From Azonexus hydrophilus DSM 23864 (GTDB lineage Bacteria > Pseudomonadota > Gammaproteobacteria > Burkholderiales > Rhodocyclaceae): DNA of 64,000 nt. The stretch spans positions 124,001-188,000 of the forward strand of contig NZ_AUCE01000013.1 in the NCBI RefSeq assembly GCF_000429605.1, written 5' to 3'. How positions within the stretch are numbered: position 1 is the first letter of the stretch; every line of letters begins with the position of its first letter. The position numbers were made by a program, and so were the translations under genes. Positions 18,837-30,995 of this stretch are shown here, piece after piece. The notes beneath the pieces were generated by a model, which was given only the letters and a program-made list of their open reading frames with translations, searched no databases and had not been told where the DNA came from.

Positions 18837-19637
18837 ATGGCCCTGACCACCTCCCTGGCCGATCTCGTCGTCCTGCTTGTCGAGCCTTCGCAGATGCAGG
18901 CGCATCTGGTTGAACGCATGCTGACCAATCAGGGGGTGCGCCGGATCACCATCGTCGCCAACGGTAGTGCCGCAATGATTGCCCTGCAGGATGCGACCGA
19001 CGGACAGGTGGTGATCAGCAGCCTCTATCTGCCGGACATGGCCGGGACCGAACTGGTGGCAGCGATGCGCGATGACCCGGCGCTGGAAAGCGTGCCCTTC
19101 ATTCTGGTTTCCAGCGAGACGCGGCCGCAAGTGCTTGAGCCGGTCCGTCAATCCGGTGCCTGCGCCATCGTCGCCAAGCCGTTCACTGAACAGCAGTTGT
19201 CGCGCGCCCTGTACGCTGCCGCCGATTACCTTAATCCGCCGCAGGACATCGATCTCGCCGAGATCGAAGGGCTGCGCGTGCTGGTGGTCGACGACAGTCT
19301 GGCGTCGCGGCATCACCTGCGCCGGCTGCTTGAGGAGCTCGGCATCGAGCGCATCACCGAATGCGTCGACGGCCGGCAGGCGGTGGCGGTGCTGCAGGAA
19401 AGCATGTTCGACCTGGTCATTACCGACTACAACATGCCGGAGATGGACGGCCGCGAACTGACCGAATACATCCGCACGCAAAGCTGGCAGGCCGAAGTGC
19501 CGGTACTGATGGTGACCAGCGAGCAGAACATGGGCCGGCTGGCGGCCGTCGAGCGGGCCGGGGTGTCGGCCATCTGCGACAAGCCGTTCGAAGCCTCGAA
19601 CATTCGCCGCCTGATCAGCGATGCCTTGCAGCGATGA
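18837..19637 (+). CDS. Double-receiver response regulator (REC-REC)
   Basis: 266 residues, start supported by GGAG at 18824-18827. Two CheY-like domains occupy about residues 8-125 and 142-266. The second is canonical: acidic pair in VLVVDDS, phospho-acceptor Asp in LVITDYNMPEMDG, Thr/Ser in VTSE and Lys in CDKPF. The first has VEPS in place of the DD pair and ISSLYLPDMAG in place of the acceptor motif, so the phosphorylatable Asp is replaced by Ser; its Lys (AKPF) is kept. There is no output domain, so it probably acts by protein contact. No histidine kinase is adjacent. Confidence 0.9.
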   Translation: MALTTSLADLVVLLVEPSQMQAHLVERMLTNQGVRRITIVANGSAAMIALQDATDGQVVISSLYLPDMAGTELVAAMRDDPALESVPFILVSSETRPQVLEPVRQSGACAIVAKPFTEQQLSRALYAAADYLNPPQDIDLAEIEGLRVLVVDDSLASRHHLRRLLEELGIERITECVDGRQAVAVLQESMFDLVITDYNMPEMDGRELTEYIRTQSWQAEVPVLMVTSEQNMGRLAAVERAGVSAICDKPFEASNIRRLISDALQR

Positions 19638-20163
19638 CCCGCAACACCAGCTGCCTTAGCACGATGCAGAAGGCGAGCAGGACCAGCAGCGGGTCTACCA
19701 GGGCGTCCCAGAGATTGTCGAAAATGCCGCTGGCGTAAGCCGCCAGGTCGACGGCCAGGATCATCAGCCAGACGTGCATGCGCCTCAGCCAGAGGGCCAG
19801 AGCGACCGGGATCAGCGCGCCGAGCAGCATCCACGGCTGGTAACCGAGAGCGTAGGGATCGAAGGCGCCCCAGCCCAGCGCGGCCGGATAGAAGAGTGCG
19901 GCAAAGGCGAGCAGACCGAGCGCGCCGGGGTAGCCCAGCGGCGTCAGCGGTCTGGCCGGCAGGTGGAGGATGGCCAGCATCAGCAGGGTCACCGACGGTG
20001 TGCCGAACAACGAATGCATGACCGGCGCGATCCCGGCGATCAGTGCGATGGTGGTTGCCGTCAGCGCGGCTTTCGGGCGCAGCACGCCGAGCGGCAGCAG
20101 GCTGGCCAGGGCGCCGAAAATCAAACCATGGGCAAGCAGGCTGTAGGCGGACAGGGCGTTCAT
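19615..20163 (-). CDS. Integral membrane protein of unknown function
   Basis: 182 residues almost entirely hydrophobic, with five or six likely transmembrane helices (for example around residues 5-25, 35-50, 57-72, 82-95 and 110-130). A long C-terminal hydrophobic helix is followed by RVIAARHR. No known motif is recognised. The ATG overlaps the stop of the upstream BNR-repeat gene (ATGA-type overlap), so the two are coexpressed and probably act together. Its 3' end overlaps the convergent response-regulator gene by 23 bp. Confidence 0.75.
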   Translation of the reverse strand: MNALSAYSLLAHGLIFGALASLLPLGVLRPKAALTATTIALIAGIAPVMHSLFGTPSVTLLMLAILHLPARPLTPLGYPGALGLLAFAALFYPAALGWGAFDPYALGYQPWMLLGALIPVALALWLRRMHVWLMILAVDLAAYASGIFDNLWDALVDPLLVLLAFCIVLRQLVLRVIAARHR

Positions 20164-21191
20164 TGCGGCGCCCCGTCGAGCCAGGCTTCATTGAAACGCA
20201 GATGGCGGATGCCCTGCTGGCGCCAGCCGTAGGCCAGGTGAATCCCGGCATCGGCGGCCAGGGCCAGCGAAGGCGCGGAGAAATCGGCGTCGGCCGCCGC
20301 TTCGATGATCCTTGGCGCTTGCCAGACACTGCCGTCGGCGTTGCCGACCCAGACCGCCAGCGTGCCGGCGCCGGTGGTGGTGTTGCCGGCCAGCAACAGT
20401 CGCCCGCTGGCCAGCCGGGTCATTGCCTGCGGCCGGTTATCGGCCAGGGTGTCGGGCTGGCTGACGGGGCGCCACGGTGCGGCGGGGGGCTCGTCCGGCA
20501 GGCGGACCTTACCGACGATGCGTCCGTGGCTGTCAAGACGCAGCCATTCGTCGCGGGCGGAGATTAATGTCGGGCTGAGCGGCAAGCCGAGTCCGCCGTC
20601 GTCCAGCGTGAGTGGTGCCATGCGCAGGCGGGTATCGGCAACGCCGACCGGCGAGGTCGTCAGTCGCAGCGGCGCTTGCCAGTGCTGACCGCCATCGTCG
20701 GACAGGGTGTGCACGATGCGGTGGGCGCCAGCGCCGCCGGCAGTGAACCACAGATGGAGGGCCTCGCCATGGGCGTACAGGATCGGGTCGGCAAGATGCC
20801 GGATGTGGGCGAAAAGTTTGCCGGCGGCTTCTTCGCTGGAAAAGACCGGGTAAGGTTCGCCCCAGTTGCCGTCGCTCAGCGTGCTGAACCAGATGACGTC
20901 GTGGTGCCGGGGGGCGTCAGCCTGCGCCAACCAGGCGATGGCCATGCGGCCGTCGGCCAGACGGGTCAGGCTGGGGGCGCCGAGCAGGCCGCCGACGCCG
21001 GGCAGCATGTCGTGCTGGAGCAGTGGTGGCTGCGTGGGGAGCGCGAGGACGGGCGTTGCCGCGAATGCTGTCGGCGGCAGCTGCGGTGCCCGCCAGAAGG
21101 CGGCGGCCAGCGCCAGCAAGAAAATCGCGGCGGCCAACCAGTGCAGGAGTTTCGGGGCAGGGTTTTTCGGTAGGGAAGGGGCTTGCGGCAT
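20160..21191 (-). CDS. Membrane-anchored BNR-repeat / sialidase-like beta-propeller protein
   Basis: 343 residues from the ATG at 21191. A membrane anchor lies at about residues 16-34. The rest reads like a six-bladed propeller of the sialidase superfamily: repeats resembling Asp boxes (SDDGGQHWQAP, STLSDGNWGEP), GAPSLTRLADGRMAIAW and FSAPSLALAADAGIHLAYGW. The arginine triad and catalytic Tyr/Glu of true sialidases were not traced, so exo-sialidase activity should not be assumed. It is translationally coupled to a downstream multi-pass membrane protein, suggesting an envelope-localised two-component complex, perhaps for glycan binding. Confidence 0.7.
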   Translation of the reverse strand: MPQAPSLPKNPAPKLLHWLAAAIFLLALAAAFWRAPQLPPTAFAATPVLALPTQPPLLQHDMLPGVGGLLGAPSLTRLADGRMAIAWLAQADAPRHHDVIWFSTLSDGNWGEPYPVFSSEEAAGKLFAHIRHLADPILYAHGEALHLWFTAGGAGAHRIVHTLSDDGGQHWQAPLRLTTSPVGVADTRLRMAPLTLDDGGLGLPLSPTLISARDEWLRLDSHGRIVGKVRLPDEPPAAPWRPVSQPDTLADNRPQAMTRLASGRLLLAGNTTTGAGTLAVWVGNADGSVWQAPRIIEAAADADFSAPSLALAADAGIHLAYGWRQQGIRHLRFNEAWLDGAPQ

Positions 21192-21281
21192 GGCCGGATT
21201 GTAGCGCCGCTTGCGCTCGCAGTGCCTTGTCACGTCTCGTACTTTTGTCTTAGATCAGTACGATTTAATGCAGTTGGTGAT

Positions 21282-21301
21282 AATCTCCCGCCGGGGAGAT
21301 T
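21282..21301 (+). promoter_or_regulatory. Hairpin enclosing the ribosome-binding site of the GGDEF/EAL gene
   Basis: AATCTCCC (21282-21289) and GGGGAGATT (21293-21301) form an 8-bp stem with a GCCG loop. The Shine-Dalgarno GGGGAG is in the 3' arm and the ATG follows at 21305. If transcribed, this RNA hairpin would hide the ribosome-binding site. Confidence 0.6.
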
Positions 21302-21304
21302 GCT

Positions 21305-23863
21305 ATGCGCATAAGCAGGTTCATTCTGGCGACATCGGCTGTCGTCGCAGCATTGTTTTTCGGTGGGGCCTATTGGTCGCTCGATCGTGTGTTCGACAAC
21401 ATCGTGCGTACCAATGCCGCGCGCGCATCCGACGCGGCAACGCGGATCACCTTCGCCGCCATGTACCAGCTGATGAGTCAGGGTTGGAGCCGCAGCCAGG
21501 CCGACGATTTCCTGCGCGGGGTGGCCAGTTCCGGCGAAGGCAGCAATATGCAGGTGCAGATCTATCGTGGCCAGCTGGTGATCGACACTTATGGCGTCAT
21601 CGAGCAGCCCGAACTTGACGACGTGTTGCAGTCGGCGATGGCCAGCGGGCAGGCGGTGCGTATCGACAGCAGCGAAACTGCCCGTCACGTCTATCCGCTG
21701 ATCGCCGATCAGCGTTGCCTGGGCTGTCATGCCAACGCAACGCCCGGTGTCAGCCTCGGGGCCATCGAAGTGCGCCAGGATTACGCCGGCCTGCTTGCCG
21801 ATGCCCGGCGCGAACTGTCGTGGGCATTTGCCCTGCTGCTGCCGCTTGTCGCCTTGCTGGCCGGCGGCGCCGTCTGGTGGGTCGGGCGACGCATCGAAGG
21901 CGCGGTGGAAAGCCTGCAGGAGGAATTCGATCAGGTCAGCGCGGTATCCGACCTCAAGGCGCTGGCCATGGCCCAGCGCGATTTCGGTTTTGTCGAACTG
22001 AATCGCATCGACCAGGCTTTGCGCCGCCTGCTCGACAAGTTGCGCGGCATTGCCGTGGACAAGGAAATCCTGACCTTCGAGATCGGCCTGCTCGAGAAAT
22101 TCGTCATCACCGCCGACGTCGTCCGCGACTGGCGCGAATACGTCGGTCGCCTGCTGATCGACATCAATACCATCCTGCCAGCGCATACGCTGTTCTCGAT
22201 CTTCAAGATCGACGACGAGATGTTCGATCTGGAGGTCTTCTGGTATGGCCCGGCCTCGCCGGAAACGCGCGCCCGCATGGAGCACCACATCCGCCAGGAA
22301 TTGGGGCAGATGGCCAGTTTCGCCGATAGTGGCGCCTTTGCCATCCACCATCACGTTGCCAATATCAGTGCGCCGGCGGTCGAACTGACCGAAGCCGAGG
22401 TGGCCTTGCGGGTCAAGTCCTTCTTCGTCGACAAGCCCAAGATCGGCGGCATTGTCGGGATCGGTGTCCATGCCGGGGTGCTTGAGGACGAGACCCGCTA
22501 CCTGGTGGTCGAGAGTGTGCTGTCCACGCTGCTCAACGTGGTCGGTTCCGTCAAGGCGATCTACAAATACACCCGCGACCTGGAGTACTACGCGACTCGC
22601 GACCCGCTGACCGACCTGTTCAATCAGCGCGTCTTCTGGGAACTGTCGTCCTATGAGGTCGGCCGCGCCCAGCGTCACGGCTACAGTTTCGGCCTGCTGC
22701 TGATCGACCTCGACAACTTCAAGCTGGTCAATGACACCCACGGACACGCGGTCGGCGATACCTACCTGCAGCGCTTCGCCCGTCAGGTTCAGGGTGCCTT
22801 GCGCGATGGCGACATCCTGGCCCGTTACGGCGGCGACGAATTCGTCGCGCTGCTGCCGGAGGCCACCCAGGAAGCTGTCGTCGTCGTCGCCCAGCGCGTC
22901 CGCAGCGCCATCGAGCAACTCGAAATCGTCACGGCCGACGGCGTCCGTCTGCGCGGTACGGCCTCGATCGGCCTGGCGGTGTATCCGGATCATGCGGACA
23001 GCACCAAGGACCTGCTGATGTTCGCCGACAACATGATGTATCGCGCCAAGGCCGCCGGCAAGGATCAGGTGGCGGTGCCGTCGCAGAACGATGTGGTCGA
23101 GATTTTCCGCGACATCTCGCAGAAGAGCCTGATGGTCATCGAGGCCATCGAGAATCAGCGCGTTGTGCCGTATTTCCAGCCCATACTCGATGTCGCCGAG
23201 CGTCGCATCGTCGCCTACGAAGTCCTGTCGCGGATCGACCTCAAGGGCGAGATGATCCGCGCCGACGAGTTCGTCGAGATCGCCGAGAAGATCGGCGTCA
23301 TCCACCGCCTCGACATGCTGGTACTCGAACGGGCATTGCATGCCCTGGCGCAGCAGGGGCACGACGGCGAAATCTTCGTCAATCTGTCGCCGCGTGCGCT
23401 GGTGTTCAACGAATTCGCTCGCGACCTGCGCCGCATCATCGCCGCCAGCAGCATTTCGCCGGACCGCATCGTGTTCGAGATCACCGAGCGCGACACGGTC
23501 AAGAACCTGGCCCTGCTTGAACGCTTCCTGAACGATCTGAAGGCCGACGGCTTCAAGCTGGCGATCGACGATTTCGGCTCTGGCTTCTCGTCCTTCCACT
23601 ACCTGCGCCGTTTCCCGATCGACTACCTGAAGATCGAAGGCGACTTCATCGCCAACATGCTCAACAGCGACAAGGATCGCACCTTCGTCACCAGCATCCG
23701 TTCGCTGGCGCGGGAAATGGGCATCGCGGTGGTCGCCGAGTACGTCGAGTCGCCGGAGGTGTTGCGCGAACTCGAACGTATGGAAATCCACCGCGCCCAG
23801 GGCTACTACATCGGCCGCCCGGCCCCGGCGATCATCTCCCGGGACTGGCAACCACCGGCCTGA
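21305..23863 (+). CDS. Membrane GGDEF-EAL protein with a periplasmic heme-binding motif
   Basis: 852 residues. An N-terminal helix (about 7-25) and a second at about 174-194 enclose a periplasmic sensor with the c-type heme motif CLGCH at residues 138-142 (Tll0287/DUF3365-like). A HAMP-like linker and a GAF-like region follow. The GGDEF domain has intact GGDEF at 509-513 with an RDGD inhibitory I-site five residues before it. The EAL domain has EVL at 639-641 and the later DDFGSGFSSFHYL motif. Both synthesis and hydrolysis of c-di-GMP are therefore possible, with redox, NO or oxygen sensing via heme as the likely input. The ribosome-binding site lies in a hairpin. Confidence 0.93.
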   Translation: MRISRFILATSAVVAALFFGGAYWSLDRVFDNIVRTNAARASDAATRITFAAMYQLMSQGWSRSQADDFLRGVASSGEGSNMQVQIYRGQLVIDTYGVIEQPELDDVLQSAMASGQAVRIDSSETARHVYPLIADQRCLGCHANATPGVSLGAIEVRQDYAGLLADARRELSWAFALLLPLVALLAGGAVWWVGRRIEGAVESLQEEFDQVSAVSDLKALAMAQRDFGFVELNRIDQALRRLLDKLRGIAVDKEILTFEIGLLEKFVITADVVRDWREYVGRLLIDINTILPAHTLFSIFKIDDEMFDLEVFWYGPASPETRARMEHHIRQELGQMASFADSGAFAIHHHVANISAPAVELTEAEVALRVKSFFVDKPKIGGIVGIGVHAGVLEDETRYLVVESVLSTLLNVVGSVKAIYKYTRDLEYYATRDPLTDLFNQRVFWELSSYEVGRAQRHGYSFGLLLIDLDNFKLVNDTHGHAVGDTYLQRFARQVQGALRDGDILARYGGDEFVALLPEATQEAVVVVAQRVRSAIEQLEIVTADGVRLRGTASIGLAVYPDHADSTKDLLMFADNMMYRAKAAGKDQVAVPSQNDVVEIFRDISQKSLMVIEAIENQRVVPYFQPILDVAERRIVAYEVLSRIDLKGEMIRADEFVEIAEKIGVIHRLDMLVLERALHALAQQGHDGEIFVNLSPRALVFNEFARDLRRIIAASSISPDRIVFEITERDTVKNLALLERFLNDLKADGFKLAIDDFGSGFSSFHYLRRFPIDYLKIEGDFIANMLNSDKDRTFVTSIRSLAREMGIAVVAEYVESPEVLRELERMEIHRAQGYYIGRPAPAIISRDWQPPA

Positions 23864-24649
23864 TCAGCAGCCCTTGTAGTTCGGTGGTCGCTTCTGCATG
23901 AAAGCGTCGATGCCTTCGCCGGCATCCTCGCTCATCATGTTGCAGGCCATCACCTCGCCGGCGTAGTCGTAGGCGTCGGCGAGGCCCATTTCCAGCTGCT
24001 TGTAGAACATGCCCTTGCCCATGCGCACGGCGACGGCGCTCTTGGCAAGGATGGACCCGGCCAGGCGCTCGATTTCGACGTCGAGCGCGTCGGCCGGCAC
24101 GACACGATTGACCAGGCCCTTGGCGCGGGCTTCCATGGCGTCGATGAACTCGCCGGTGAGCAGCATTTCCAGCGCCGCCTTGCGCCCCAGGTTGCGCGCC
24201 AGGCCGACTGCCGGCGTTGAGCAGAAGAGGCCGACGTTGATGCCGGAGACGGCGAACTTGGCGACATCGGCGGCCACCGCCAGGTCGCACATCGATACCA
24301 GCTGGCAGCCGGCGGCGGTGGCGATGCCGTGCACGCGGGCGATCACCGGCTGCGGCATGCGGGTGATCGTCAGCATCAGCTCGCCGCACTGGCGGAACAG
24401 CGCCTGCATGAATTCCTTGCTGTGGTTGGCGCGCATTTCCTTGAGGTCGTGGCCGGCACAGAAGGCCTTGCCGGCGCCGGCGATGACGACGACGCGGACG
24501 GCTTCGTCGGCGGCGATGGCGTCGAGTTCGCGCTGCAGCGCGGTCAGCATCTCGCGCGACAGCGAGTTGAATTGCCCGGGGCGGTTCAGGGTCAGGGTGG
24601 TCAGGCCGTCGCCACGGTCGTTGCGCAACAGGCAGGCTTCTTCGCTCAT
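23864..24649 (-). CDS. Crotonase-fold protein (enoyl-CoA hydratase-like, ECHDC3-type)
   Basis: 261 residues with the crotonase core: FCAGHDLKEMR forms the first oxyanion loop and AAGCQLVSMCDLAVAAD the second. In hydratases the second loop carries Glu (GGCEL); here it is Gln116. The region normally bearing the second Glu (PEI.LG) reads GINVGLF, so both hydratase glutamates are absent. This matches the ECHDC3-like branch, whose reaction is not well defined. The protein probably binds acyl-CoA but is unlikely to be a classic hydratase. It abuts the GGDEF/EAL stop codon and is divergent from the BenE-like transporter gene. Confidence 0.85.
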   Translation of the reverse strand: MSEEACLLRNDRGDGLTTLTLNRPGQFNSLSREMLTALQRELDAIAADEAVRVVVIAGAGKAFCAGHDLKEMRANHSKEFMQALFRQCGELMLTITRMPQPVIARVHGIATAAGCQLVSMCDLAVAADVAKFAVSGINVGLFCSTPAVGLARNLGRKAALEMLLTGEFIDAMEARAKGLVNRVVPADALDVEIERLAGSILAKSAVAVRMGKGMFYKQLEMGLADAYDYAGEVMACNMMSEDAGEGIDAFMQKRPPNYKGC

Positions 24650-24759
24650 TCTGGTCTCCTCGATGGGTATTGTTGGTGATCCACGACTGTAACCGAGAAG
24701 CCGGGCGGGCTCCAGCCACCTGCTATGATGTCGGGCTGTTTTTCCCGGATGTTGCCGCC

Positions 24760-25914
24760 ATGCGCCGCCTGTTTTCCGTCTCCCACCTGACCGCCGGATT
24801 CATCGCCGTTCTCGTCGGCTACACCAGTTCGGCGGCGATTGTTTTCCAGGCGGCGAGCGCCGCCGGCGGTAGTGCCGAGCACATCGGCTCGTGGCTGTGG
24901 GCGCTCGGCATCGGCATGTTCGCCACCTCGGTCGGCCTGTCGCTGTGGTTCAAGGCGCCGGTGCTGACCGCCTGGTCGACGCCGGGGGCGGCGCTGCTGG
25001 CCGTTGGCCTGAGTGGCGTGCCGATGAGCGAGGCGATTGGCGCCTTCCTGTTCGCCTCGGCGCTGATTGTCGTTTGCGGTGTTTTCGGGCTGTTCGAGGC
25101 GATCATGCGCCACGTCCCGAAATCGCTGGCGGCAGCGCTGCTGGCCGGCGTCCTGGCGCGTTTCGGGATGGCGCTGTTCACCTCGCTGAGCAGCGAACTG
25201 CTGCTGGTCGGGGCGATGTTCGCCGTCTATTTCGCCGGTCGCCGCTGGCTGCCGCGCTACGCCGTGCCGCTCGCCTTCCTGGTCGGGCTGCTGCTCGCTG
25301 CGGCCAGCGGCATGATCCACGCCGAGGCGGTGAGCCTGACGCTGGCGCTGCCGGTATGGACGACGCCGACGTTTTCATTGACCACGCTGATCGGCGTCGG
25401 CCTGCCGCTGTTCATCGTCACCATGGCCAGCCAGAACGTTCCCGGTCTGGCGGTATTGCGCGCCAATGGCTTCCAGACGCCGGCCTCGCCGCTGATCACC
25501 TGGACCGGCGTCACTGGGCTACTGCTGGCGCCGTTCGGCGGCTTCGCCTTCAACCTGGCAGCAATCACCGCCGCCATCTGCATGAGCCCGGCGGCCGATC
25601 CCGACCCGGCGCAGCGCTACCGGGCGTCGGTATGGGCCGGCGTTTTCTACCTGTTCACCGGCCTGTTCGGGGCGACCGTCGCCGCCCTGTTCGGCGCCCT
25701 GCCGGCCGCCTTGATTGCGGCGATTGCCGGGCTGGCCTTGCTCGGCACCATCGGCAACAGCCTGGGCGCGGCGCTGGCTGACGAGCGCGAGCGCGAAGCC
25801 GCGCTGGTGACTTTCCTGGCCACCGCCTCGGGGATGTCGCTGTTCGGCATCGGCAGTGCGTTCTGGGGGCTGGTGCTGGGACTGCTGGTTTTGAAAGTGA
25901 TGCCGACGCGATGA
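24760..25914 (+). CDS. Benzoate/H+ symporter family transporter (BenE-like)
   Basis: 384 residues with about 12 hydrophobic segments. Family motifs include AGFIAVLVGYTSSAAIVFQAA near the N-terminus, AWSTPGAALL and the TMASQNVPGLAVLRANG segment, then GGFAFNLAAITAAIC. The start ATG at 24760 gives the expected N-terminus. BenE proteins import aromatic or other organic acids with protons, but no aromatic-degradation gene is nearby, so the substrate is open. A TATGAT hexamer at 24724-24729 could be its -10. dnaE follows 25 bp later on the same strand. Confidence 0.88.
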   Translation: MRRLFSVSHLTAGFIAVLVGYTSSAAIVFQAASAAGGSAEHIGSWLWALGIGMFATSVGLSLWFKAPVLTAWSTPGAALLAVGLSGVPMSEAIGAFLFASALIVVCGVFGLFEAIMRHVPKSLAAALLAGVLARFGMALFTSLSSELLLVGAMFAVYFAGRRWLPRYAVPLAFLVGLLLAAASGMIHAEAVSLTLALPVWTTPTFSLTTLIGVGLPLFIVTMASQNVPGLAVLRANGFQTPASPLITWTGVTGLLLAPFGGFAFNLAAITAAICMSPAADPDPAQRYRASVWAGVFYLFTGLFGATVAALFGALPAALIAAIAGLALLGTIGNSLGAALADEREREAALVTFLATASGMSLFGIGSAFWGLVLGLLVLKVMPTR

Positions 25915-25939
25915 CGCCTGCCGGGTTAAAATCCGGGCG

Positions 25940-29383
<3,444 letters not shown>

Positions 29384-29387
29384 GTGA

Positions 29388-30905
29388 TCAAGCGACCAGT
29401 TCGGTCTTGAAGCCGATACGCACGCAACCCCAGTGGCGTCCATTGATGACGATCGGCATCGACAGGTCGTTGAGAATTTCCCCGGTGTCGCGGACATAGG
29501 TCTGGAACAGCGAGGACTTCTGGTTCTTGGCCAGCTTCAGACCCACCGGATCGTTGAAGATGCGCTTGTGCCGGCACTTGGTCAGGTCGACGGCCGGATC
29601 GCCGCTGGGTGGGTTCGAGAACACGCCGTTATGGGCCGGCGCATAACCGTTGCTGTCCACCGAGAGTGAATAGACCAGGCCGGGGACGTCGACCAGCAGG
29701 CGGTCGTAGAGCGCGGTCAATTCCTTGTCGCACTGGCCGTCGTAGGCCGTCGTGTAGCGTTTCGGATTGGAGCCCGGGATGTCCTTGTAGGCCTGGTCGA
29801 ATACATTCACCCCGCGGTCGGCCAGCTTCTGCAGGATGCCGGCGACGTTGTCGCGGAAACCGGCGCAACGGTCGTGCAGGGTATCGAACATGCTGTTGCC
29901 GGTGCGGAAATCGGCCAGGGTACATTGCAGGTCTTCGGTCGATTCGCGCAGGGTCTTGGCCGAGTCCTGGCACTGTTTCATGCGTCCGGAGATGTCGACG
30001 GAATGGTTGCGGATTTCCTCGACTTCGCGGTGGATAGACTGGTTGCTTTCGCGCAGGTTGTAGATCGCGCTGGCGATGGTCGACAGTTGTTCGGTCGTGC
30101 GCTTGAAGTCGCTGACCATGGTGCCGAGGTCGTTGGCCGAGGTTTCGACGTACTCGTTGGCACGGGTGACTTCGCCGACGATGGTCTGGGTCTTGGACGA
30201 GGTGTCGGCGACCAGGTTGATCATCGATTGCGTGTTCTGGCCGATGACCAGGGTGGCGGTCTTGACCTTTTCCGCCAGCTTGCGCACTTCGTCGGCGACC
30301 ACGGCAAAGCCGCGCCCGGCCTCGCCGGCGCGGGCGGCCTCGATGGCAGCGTTGAGCGCGAGCAGGTTGGTCTGGTCGGAAATGTCGTTGATCAGCGAGA
30401 CGATCTCGTTGATCTTCATGGAGCTGGTGTGCAGTTCGCCGACCGTGGTCGAGAAGTGCTCGATGTGCTCGTTGGTCGAGCGCATCGTGGTGGCCACGGC
30501 CTCCATCTGCGACAGCGAGCGTTGCGCCAGATCAAGGTTGTTCTGCGTCGACGCCTGGATGGCGTCCGAATTGACCGCCACTTCGCTGACCGCCAGGTTG
30601 ACCCGGTTGCTCGATTCGAAGATGTCTGCGGCCAGCGCTTCCTGACGGCGAACCGCGTCGCCGGTCAGTTGCACCAGGTGATTCATCCGGGCGGCATCGG
30701 CGGCGATGCTGACGCTGCTGCTGCGCGAATGGGTGATCAGCCCGCGGATGCGGGTGAAGAAGCGATTGAGGTTGGCCGAAATGCGCCCCGCCGCATCGCT
30801 GCCCTGGGAACCGATGCTATGGGCCAGATCGGCCTGACCGTCCGCGATGGCGGCGATGTCGCGGTCGACCTTGTCCAGTGCCCCGTTGTTTCCGAACCAT
30901 CCCAT
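29388..30905 (-). CDS. Soluble methyl-accepting chemotaxis protein with C-terminal sensor domain
   Basis: 505 residues without any membrane segment. The order is inverted relative to most receptors: the coiled-coil signalling domain (about residues 60-330) precedes the sensor. The hairpin tip is clear, with the conserved [24 protein letters not shown] and [16 protein letters not shown] blocks. The C-terminal domain (about 345-505) contains [17 protein letters not shown] and [11 protein letters not shown], resembling a cytoplasmic Cache/PAS-like module found at this place in other soluble receptors. It would signal through CheA/CheW, probably reporting a cytoplasmic cue. The next gene upstream on the same strand is an HTH-receiver regulator, 90 bp away. 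Confidence 0.9.
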   Translation of the reverse strand: MGWFGNNGALDKVDRDIAAIADGQADLAHSIGSQGSDAAGRISANLNRFFTRIRGLITHSRSSSVSIAADAARMNHLVQLTGDAVRRQEALAADIFESSNRVNLAVSEVAVNSDAIQASTQNNLDLAQRSLSQMEAVATTMRSTNEHIEHFSTTVGELHTSSMKINEIVSLINDISDQTNLLALNAAIEAARAGEAGRGFAVVADEVRKLAEKVKTATLVIGQNTQSMINLVADTSSKTQTIVGEVTRANEYVETSANDLGTMVSDFKRTTEQLSTIASAIYNLRESNQSIHREVEEIRNHSVDISGRMKQCQDSAKTLRESTEDLQCTLADFRTGNSMFDTLHDRCAGFRDNVAGILQKLADRGVNVFDQAYKDIPGSNPKRYTTAYDGQCDKELTALYDRLLVDVPGLVYSLSVDSNGYAPAHNGVFSNPPSGDPAVDLTKCRHKRIFNDPVGLKLAKNQKSSLFQTYVRDTGEILNDLSMPIVINGRHWGCVRIGFKTELVA

Positions 30906-30995
30906 ATTTGTCTCCTGGTGGTTTTTATTGTCGGAAAAAGTCAGCCCCTATCTTGCCTGCGCTTTCTTAATGGCAGCTTACAGGTGGGGCGTGTT

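Noticed and set aside
21230-23851. 873-codon open frame antisense to the GGDEF/EAL gene
   Set aside because: No motif and skewed composition; the plus-strand protein has complete catalytic motifs.
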